A stretch of DNA of 12,839 nt from Phoronis pallida (lineage: Eukaryota; Phoronida; Phoronidae), in the NCBI GenBank assembly GCA_028565715.1, contig JAOXYC010180468.1, forward strand, positions 1 through 12,839, read 5' to 3'. Shown here one piece after another: positions 1-8,400 of this stretch (positions within the stretch are counted from its first letter, which is position 1; each line of letters opens with the position of its first letter). A program made the position numbers and the translations under genes. A model generated the notes under the pieces. That model was not told the DNA's origin. It saw only the letters and a list, made by a program, of their open reading frames with translations, and ran no database searches.

Positions 1-66
1 GTACCCGGTATTATCATCGCGTACCCAGTATTTTGGGTCCATGTACCCGGTATTGGTATTTGGGTC
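1..66. repeat. Short GTACCC tandem repeats at the window edge
   Basis: GTACCCGGTATT, GTACCCAGTATT and GTACCCGGTATT begin at 1, 21 and 43, spaced 20 and 22 bases, with GGTATT and TTTGGGTC between them. This looks like the right end of a degenerate minisatellite that continues outside the window. Confidence 0.5.
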
Positions 67-401
67 AGCGTGACCGGTTGTTACCAAGTCCTGCGTATGG
101 AGGTTGTGAATCACGTTCCCTGGAATTTAATAAAAAAGGTGTTTAACACAAAGTGACAAACAAAGCAATTAGCAAGAAAGTTGAGGAAAGAACAGAAGGA
201 ATGGGAAAATCCCGACATAAAAGTTAAAAGTAAAACAGTAAAAATGAAATCAAGCTGGGTGAAGAATCTCCCAACATTCAAGATTGAATGGCATCTTTGA
301 TTTTGTTTGACCAAGAAAGTCAGTAAGCACTGGTAAGTGAGTCAGCAGGGTAAGACTAGTAGCCTAAGACACATTTCATTGTTTTTCTTTTCTTTTCTTA
401 C

Positions 402-560
402 AACTTCTCGTTCGCCTTCATTGTCCTCGGTCTCTTCTTCCGAAAGTTCGGCTTCGATCGCATCTCCTTTTCCGTTTTCTGATTTTTTCTTTTTACTGAC
501 AGGTCTCTTCGTTTTTGGGCTATCAACACCACTTTCCGACTTCCTTTTTTTAGGTGGCAT
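402..560 (-). CDS. Probable first coding exon of an unidentified lysine-rich nuclear protein (partial)
   Basis: Reading the minus strand, ATG at 560-558 has A at -3 and opens a frame of 53 codons that ends at a good donor, GTT|gtaaga, with the intron starting at 401 (phase 0). The encoded peptide begins MPPKKRKSES and has two basic clusters (PPKKRK at 2-7 and KTKRPVSKKKK at 16-26) that look like nuclear localisation signals. An acidic stretch rich in Glu follows (37-50). This basic-then-acidic layout is usual for disordered N-termini of chromatin, replication or repair proteins, but I do not recognise the gene. CpG is frequent here and promoter motifs lie just upstream. Without splicing, the frame would run to a stop at 342, adding low-complexity Lys/Asn codons. 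Downstream exons are outside the window or unrecognised. Confidence 0.55.
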
Positions 561-656
561 CCTCTCCTAAACAGTTGTCGTGATCGAAACAGAAGAACAA
601 CAGGTGAACAATGTTCAAGCAGTCGAACTTTTTGTTTTTGTCTTACATGTGCAAAA

Positions 657-690
657 TCGCGCGCGAAATACGAGAATCTCGATTGGTTAG
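657..690 (-). promoter_or_regulatory. Candidate promoter of the minus-strand gene: CCAAT box and E2F-like site
   Basis: On the minus strand a CCAAT box (686-682) is followed about 15 bases later by TTTCGCGC (668-661), which fits the E2F consensus TTTSSCGC and sits inside the palindrome TCGCGCGCGA (657-666). Both are about 100 bases upstream of the ATG at 560 and lie in locally CpG-rich DNA. Paired CCAAT and E2F sites are typical of cell-cycle genes. No TATA box was seen. The function is inferred from motifs alone. Confidence 0.4.
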
Positions 691-941
691 CGCAGTTACA
701 AATCTTCGATGCATTCTTCACGTCAATAGCACATCTGATACAGAACGAGTGCAGTAAACTAGGCTGTTTTTACGGAAAAACTCGATAAAAGGCGGAATAT
801 AACGATCGGTGATCAACATCCGGTAGAAATTTTATGACGATACGACTCGACACCCACTTCAACTTTAAAGGTTTTCAGTTATATCTCTCCACCAGATAAC
901 GGTAAAAGGTATACAAAATGTGTGTCATAATCACGGTATAA

Positions 942-1127
942 TCACAAGTGTCCCTCTAAGTTTGAACTCTGCATGTTAGTCCAGCTACAGCGGCCTGTGT
1001 GACTTGATCTTTGTGTCTTGCGCAACTTGCCATCGGCATCGGCTGGGCTTTGCCTTTGCCTTGCCGGCCGTTTGAACTGGTTTGCGCTTGGCTTCGCCTT
1101 GCCTTGCTTGGTGTGGTGATTTACCAC
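942..1127. repeat. GC-rich low-complexity patch with TGCC/TTGCC repeats
   Basis: Imperfect repeats of TTGCC, TTTGCC and CTTGGC crowd 1020-1115, and GTTTGAACT occurs twice (960s and 1070s). A 61-codon minus-strand frame across it has no recognisable protein character and is best explained by the biased composition. It may be an old repeat fragment. Confidence 0.35.
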
Positions 1128-1422
1128 TGCTAATAATTAATGCTACATTCGTCTACGACTACAAGTTAAATACAATATACAAAACATATTTTTACCTTAA
1201 AAAAATGTAAAGTGGGTACAGGTCGAATATGGCCGTGGCTAGTATATATTATACTTTATTATAGGGCACCAAAGTCATGTGACCGCCACCATTAGCTGGT
1301 CCGGACTAGGCTATTTCCGTCGTCTGTTTTCATTGTGCTCCGAAAACAAGATGTCTTGTTGGGTCAGCACCAACTGGTCCAAACAAAATGCGATGCCGGA
1401 AAAGTTGACATATGTAAAATGT

Positions 1423-1467
1423 TTATTATTATTATAATTATTATTATTATTGTTATTATTATTATTA
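1423..1467. repeat. (TTA)n microsatellite
   Basis: About 15 TTA/ATT units with one ATAATTA interruption and one TTG interruption. Confidence 0.9.
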
Positions 1468-2374
1468 AACGTCCATAAAATATAGTCTCCACTGCAATAA
1501 CCTGCCAGGGTTTCGGGTATCTTCCGTCATTTTCCTAGATATATGCGGGGTCGCTTGTTAGAAACCATTGGTGAGCCTCGCTCAAATTGACCATTTTTAT
1601 ACGCTTTTTAAGGAATTTGAAAATATATCAGATGAAGTATGATATGAGAGTCTTGGATTTTAATCGAACAACAAATCACTTAGTAGTTTAGCTTTGGGTT
1701 TGATGAAAGACAAAGATAGATTCAATTCTTTTTACACCCATTCGTAGCAGACGAATTTTATAGCCTCGTGATCTTACCGGAAGCAGATTGAGTATAAAAA
1801 TTCCCGAATGAGGGCGCGGTTGAGAGACTTTGGGCTCCTGTTGGCACGACTAGGGTTAGACGGATAGATCCCGCCCTAGACATACAGCCTAGGATGGTCA
1901 AGCATGGACTCACCAGTTTAAAATGTTCAAGACGGTTTCAGAACCTCAACATTGTTCTTTCATCAGTTGATGGCTGAATGCTGAATGAATTGGTCACGCC
2001 TGAGGCTGGTGTAGAGCGACCTCTAGTGTGAACTCCACGATTGCGAACTCTCGTGGTACTTTGGCGACCTGACCTAGGCCACTGGCCAGAGAGGTGGTGT
2101 CTCTCTGATGATTAAGACAGGGGTTTTTGGCTTTTATCCAAAGGGCTTCTTTAACACCTCTTTAAAACCAGTCACTTTCCTTAAATCTAATATTAATAAT
2201 TATTAATAACACTACGTTGTTAGTGTCAAAAGTGACTGCATGGTTTCAAACCTATCATGTCGAGTGTAATATATTAATTTTTTGAATGTTGTACACTTTA
2301 ATGTTAAACCTGGAAATATAAACCATTTTTCATTTTATGAATTTTTCATTTTTCAGGTTAAAAACACAATTCAA

Positions 2375-2408
2375 ATGGGTGACCAACCAGTTCAAGGCCA
2401 GCCACAAG
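2375..2408 (+). CDS. PLSCR: Scramblase coding exon 1 (residues 1-11 and first base of codon 12)
   Basis: Starts at ATG GGT GAC and ends in CAAG before the donor gtaatg; ends in phase 1. The exon itself begins at 2357 after a pyrimidine-rich stretch ending in TTTTTCAG, so 18 nt of 5'UTR lie in this exon and a non-coding exon should exist upstream. Start context is C at -3 and G at +4, which is acceptable rather than strong. The encoded [11 protein letters not shown] opens the Gln/Pro-rich region. Confidence 0.82.
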
Positions 2409-5400
2409 GTAATGAATGATAATGATTTTTGGGAATTAAACGAAACGTTTCCATCACTGCATGAAACTGAAATTTGTATTACTGATTTGGCCAAAACCAA
2501 ATATGAGTCACAAGGTAAACATTGGATTTTGTTGTTTATTTGTATTTTTGGTAATAAATGGAACATGTAATATTATTAAAACCTTACAAAAAATTAGTTC
2601 CAACATGGTGAAATTTGTCATGTGACACCTCTTTGACAATGTGACTATAATCCTGTCTATGATTGTTTTCTTGAGTTTGTTTTTATTTTCAATTTTTTTT
2701 CTTATTTTTTCTTCAAATAAAAACATCTAATCATCATAATAACGTTTTTATTAGGCCACCCCCAGGGAGTCCCTCCTGTCTATTATCAACATCCAGGTAA
2801 CTGTTTATAACCAATTAACTCCATTATATGTATAGTGATGTTTATCACTTAGTTCTTGCATGGGTATATTATAGGTATGATATTGAATTGAAACCAAAAT
2901 GCAAATTTGCATCTTCATGGGTTTACATTCAATCTTCATAAATAATTTAGAAGAAATTCTTACTAAAAAGTAAAATGGCTCTTGGAACAACAATTGTTTG
3001 TCTGCACTATGTGAACAGTCCTCTGTCAATGTACCGTCATCAGGTTCAGTGTTCTAGAAATCAATTAACTGTGGATGTGTGAATATCAATTCCACTTTCC
3101 ATTAGTTAATTGATTATGGTAGTTTATATTTTGTTGTTGCAAGCGTAATGAAAATAATTTTTAACTAAAGAATGTTTGGTGATGGATGGTAATGGTGATT
3201 GTTAACAGTTAGGTTGCCCATGTTTGTTGCGTTATTTGCCTAAATATTTTTTAAGGAGGTTTTAGTGAATAAATAAATAAATACTGTCTGATAACCTTAA
3301 CCAACAGCACGACTACTTCATCTTTCATCTAAGAATTAACCGTTTGTCCCATGTATTGTTTACTACACTGCATGTATATGGTTCGGTTCCAGTGAACATT
3401 TATAATTAAAAAGCATTTAAATACTTTTTAATTACTGGTAAATGGTTTTAAAAGAACATTCATCATAATTTCTTGTAAACAATCCGACACATTGTGAAGG
3501 GGCAATTAAAAAATGAATTTTATTATACATTCCTTAACCAATTTTTCATCAAACATTATTTTTCTGATGATTTGAACAACAATGTTTCTGAAGTATTGAA
3601 TTTCTGTGATGGACCATTTGAAGTAAAAAAGACAGTTTTGAATACAATGTTGAAGATTGTTTTCAAACAACTCATCTCTGGCTTTCTGTAGAGAACGAGC
3701 AAAAGATAAAACTAGAAAGTTTGAGATATGAGTCTCTGGGTATTGTAAAGAGTAATGCTTGATCAATACTTGTGTTTGAACTACCAGAGTATGTTGAATC
3801 ACTCTGGGCAATTAGCTATTCATATGTAATCACAGATCAATTATGTATGTCAAGTCTCAAAGAACACAAGTTGTTTCTGTGAAAGAGGATTTCTTTTAAT
3901 TTTCCCTCAAAAGTTGAACTATGACAATTTTGAGATCGTTTCAATGTTGAATAATTATTTTATCAATTTTTCCTGGATTTATGTACTATTGAATTTGAAA
4001 ACCCCCAAAAAACTCTGGAACCATCAGCTTGAACTTTCACTCTATTCACGACTTGAGAAGACATTTGAGGAATCTTAATTTACCTGTTACCATGTGAGCC
4101 TTCCTGCCACGTAAATATTTTTATGTCGCTTAATTATATATTGTACATTTCAGGTCAACCAGGCTACGGGCAACCTCCCCCAGGGTACACTCAACAGCAG
4201 GGCTATGCTCCACCACCACAAGGATACGGACAACCACAGGGATACGGTGGGCCACCACCACAGGGCTATGGGGGACCACCACCCCAGGGCTATGGACAGC
4301 CCCAAGGCTATGGGGGCCCACCACCCCAGGGTTATGCCCAGCCTGGACAACCAATGTATGGCATGCAACAAGGTAGTAAAATGTCATTAATTTCTCTAAT
4401 CATTAGTGGTCGGACTCGTCCAATTGTTTTTGCTCGAGCGCTCGGCAAAATTCCGAGCAAGGGCTCAAGCTTTGCCGAGCTGATGAGTTTTCCCTATTGG
4501 TTCAATATGGTGATGAGTTTTTCCGAAGTACTGACTGGAATATTTCACGCAAAAGCAAGTATCCGAAAGCGGACATTGCAATTTAATAATGAATTAGCGG
4601 TTTCTTCGAAATATAAAGAGTATTTGTTTATTCAGTACCTTTAACTGGTGTCGCGAGCATGTTTTCTTGAATTTCTGAGCGTTCGACGACAGTCGAGTGT
4701 GTTGAGTTCGGCTCGAGCGCTTGAAAATCCAGGGCGCTCGACTGATTGCTCGAGATTCAGAGCAATCGTCCGACCACTACTAATCATGTTATGTAATGCA
4801 GTTCAATAGATAATTTGTTGTATTGCTCCCTTATTTGAACAATATTGTATATTTCCAACACTTGATTGAAATGACATTGATGAAAATGATAGTTCTGATA
4901 AATGTGCATAATTTGATCTCAATTGCAGTTGATTACTTTTTACAATGTATTCATTCATTCGCAAAACTGACAGCACCCTTTTGTAATTCCTAATCCAGAT
5001 GTGTCATCATTCATGAAACGTCCTGAAAGAGATGAATTGGTTATAAAAGCTGTTTCCTAGCAACCAGTCGAATGAATCTATTTAGTGTTTCCTATTTGTT
5101 CACTGCTTATTCTTCATTTCATTTGTATTTATCTTTTGCCATCTTGTCTCATCAAGGTGCCACAGGTCAAGCCCAGGGTCCAACCTGGATGCAGAAGCCC
5201 GTCGTTGAAGGCTGTCCCCCAGGGCTGGAATATCTCACACAGATTGATCAGTTACTTGTCCACCAACAGGTGGAGCTCTTTGAAGGTAAAGTTAAAGTTC
5301 TTAAACCTCAACTTGATATCTGTTGATTTTCATTCCCACCCACGTGGACTCATCTTTTTAGCGTTGCTCTTGTTTATATTCATTTAGTTCTGCTGTAATC

Positions 5401-8400
5401 TTGCACTTGAGTTCCTGCCATTTTCATTGCTTTTAAGCAGATTTAACCCAGTCTTAGCATCACTATTAAAATAGTGATGTTAAGACTGGGTTAAATCTGA
5501 TAAGTTATTTCCAATATAACAGAAAATTACTGATTTTGTTTTGAATTTTTACAGCTTTCACAAACTTTGAGACCAAGAATAGGTACCAAATTAAGAATTC
5601 ACTTGGACAACAAATATATTTCGCACAGGAAGGTAAGCAGTATTTCACTGAACCCAGATTAATTGTTGCATTTTATTTCATAAAAAATTGATCATTTCCT
5701 TGCCAGCGTTACTAGACTTACATATACTGTTCATTATCATATTTACATCTTATTGTGTATTGACATTTCTCCCATGAAAAGTATTGTTTTACCTAGCTAC
5801 TGTGGTTATGGCTCATCATGTAAATTCTGCTTGTGGAAGCCATATCCGCAATCGAGTTTTACCGAGATTTACCGAAAAAAAAATAAAAATCATGCTTATT
5901 GCCTCTGTGACACACATTCTGTTTAACGTTGTTGTGAGCGTGTAAAATAAAAAGGACAGTGCACTTGAACATGTCGTGTGCGACGAGACTACAACAATGA
6001 TGGACAGTCAATTCTTGAGTTTTTTTGTGTTTTTATGGTAATGTTTGCACCTTTTCATTCAAAATGCCAGTATTTGTGGTTTCATGGGAGAAAAGGGATA
6101 TTACATTCGAAGTCATGGATATGTTGTTTCTCAAAACTCGTGATAATTTTTTTAAAAATCTTCGCCAACTCATTTTGAGAAAGAACATACCCCATGACTT
6201 CTCATGTAATATCTCCCATATCATAACAGTATAGATATCCATTTCCGTACCACACTCAATGATTGGTCAACTATTCTTCTGTGAATATGATTGATATGTT
6301 TTAGCAGGTAAGTCAAGGAAGTTTTCCTGATCGCTTTATTGTATCTCAAATTTATTTTCATCCGAGCAGGAATTTACTCGATCTCATAAATTTCTGTTCC
6401 AATGAAAATTAAAAATGATATGGTAATGCTACCAGAAAAACAACCGCGTGCTACACCATTATTCAGTGTTGGCGCTAGGGTATTCGTAAGTTGCGTCCCA
6501 AAGACTCAATGAACCCAAAAAAATTGCATCCTTCTGAAAATTGTCACGTCCTTTTTAAAAATATACTGTGTTCCTGTCACGGTCAAAAATTGAAGTTCCA
6601 AAAAGCGGGATACCCGGGAATTTACTTTATGTTGAAATCTATTTTTCTAAAAATTGAATGTCTTTCATGCACTCCGCTCTTCATTTAGATCTGTTGATTT
6701 TTCCATCAACATACTATGCAAACATAATATTTCACAGTTAATTTTCAACAAGAAGGCAGACAAAAAAAGCCAATCCCATCGCAATCGGCCGCCTTTGTGT
6801 AAAAGTCAAGTGGTTCATGCATTATGGGATGGGGAAATACCCGTAAATCCTGTGTTAATTGATTAAGAGTGATATCACTTGTGCACATATCACGAGGGGA
6901 AATTTGTAAATAAACTTATAACATGATGATAATTGTTGAAAATGAAAACACCACTGAAAAATATATTGTTGAAAATATTCATTTATTAAGAGAAAAATAT
7001 TTACGTCACGCATGCATTCCGGGGACGGAATGACTTTTAAAATTTTAAAATCATTTCCCAAATCACGACGTCATTTAGATATTAGGACGCCGTTAACGCG
7101 AACACTGATTATTCATATGCATATAAATTAGACATTTGCTCGATGATGTTTATAAATACAAAAAATTGAACTTGATTTATTGCATGCCTTATGAACTGAC
7201 ATTGAGCTATTCATTACAGAGTCGGACATGTGTATGAGGCAATGCTGTGGTCCACAGAGAGGTTTCCAGATGCACATTACAGATAATATGAACCAGGTTA
7301 AATCAAAGTAGATTAAAACGATGTAAAAGACGAGATCCTGTATAAAAGATATATATTTTGTAGACTAAAAACCCAAACATTTTCGCCTCAAAGCACAGTG
7401 ACTAAGCCTTGAGGCGTAACTGTTTGGGTTTTTAAAAATATATACGTATCTTTTATACCGGATCTCATCTTTTACATCGTTTTAATCTACTCTTATGATG
7501 CTTCGAGTAATGGCTATGCTGATTTTTATCAGGTTAAATCAAAATATATATGAGACATTTCATAATTATGGCAAAACAATATGTGACAACAACAACATTT
7601 CTAAACCTTACAAACTCATTGAGTTCTTCAGTATTGTTACCCTTTATGCTAACAATTTGAACTTGAAATGGGCATTTGTTCCTTAAGTTTAATAGCTTGT
7701 GCAATAAATGTTTATGACAGTCAAATTCAAGAGAAGATGGAATAATCTTAGGCAACACGTTTGTATTATAACTTTACAATTTTGCAGCTTAAATTATGAT
7801 GCTGACCAATCAAGCACATTTGTCATTCAAATAAATTAAAAGAAAAACTAAAAAATGTTTAGATCCTTCTTCAAACATGTTTGGTTGAGAACGCAGCAAC
7901 ATTCTGCCCTGCTTATTTTATGGAGCGTTTTTTTGTACCTACAAATAATTCTCTATCGGCACTGGTTGGCAGATCAGATCCATATTCAAGGTTTTGGTTC
8001 ATTCACTTAGAGAACCACCACCAGGAATTATGCACGATCTAATTAAACATCATGTCCACACATCATGTGAATCTAAATATTTTTGTGTTTTTCTTGAAAT
8101 TCATTCTGCTGTTGTGGCCAAATACTATAAGCTTGAATAAAAACAACAAATGTTTTTAAACGTGACATGTTTCGGTGTCCTCCACCATTCTCAAACATAC
8201 AATGAACAAGCAAGCCGGTTGGCTGCATAATTATAAAACTACAATCAGTATAGTACATTACAACATTGCTTGTTCATTGTACGTTTGATAATGGTGAGGA
8301 CACCAAAACATGTCACGTTTAAAAACATTTGTTGTTTTTATTCGAGCTTTGCTAACCTTGATAGGCCAAAGATAATTTGGAAGAATTATATTCGACAAAT

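Larger units (their letters stand above)
700..2356. other. Non-coding 5' flank of the scramblase gene
   Basis: No convincing coding exon was found on either strand. The stretch must hold the scramblase promoter and at least one untranslated exon, since coding exon 1 has a good acceptor. Weak candidates are TATA-like DNA (about 1240-1255) followed by TCATGTGACC (about 1275-1284, an E-box of the MITF/TFE kind) and a possible donor TTG|gtgagc at 1571; neither is decisive. The part around 1790-2120 is less AT-rich but has no open frame of note. A 10-bp inverted repeat (CAGTCACTTT at 2169-2178 and its complement at 2229-2238) bounds an AT-rich stem region. Confidence 0.5.
5633..7219 (+). other. 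Intron 5, repeat-rich, no gene
   Basis: This 1587-nt intron holds a foldback (6083-6221) and a CAGTG-ended element (6464-7107). The rest (5633-6082 and 6222-6463) shows no recognisable element. Short open frames at 5978-6242 come from the foldback arms. Confidence 0.6.

Noticed and set aside
337-721. Plus-strand Ser/Phe-rich frame and second minus-strand frame
   Set aside because: They are antisense and out-of-frame shadows of the minus-strand exon 402-560, with no supporting splice or start context.
3494-3811. Frames on both strands in intron 2
   Set aside because: Short, AT-biased, overlapping each other, with no recognised domain and no splice context compatible with the scramblase phase.
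4130-4390. Minus-strand and alternate-frame Pro/His/Val-rich frames over exon 3
   Set aside because: They are shadows of the repetitive scramblase exon 3.
4123-4644. Open frame of 173 codons as a stand-alone gene
   Set aside because: Only 4154-4372 is real exon; the 5' part is intron 2 and the 3' part runs through the exon 3 donor into a MITE with 8-bp target duplications.
7532-7560. Extra coding exon starting at the second AG|GT copy
   Set aside because: The frame from 7532 meets TGA after a few codons and the family alignment requires a direct join of exon 6 to exon 7.
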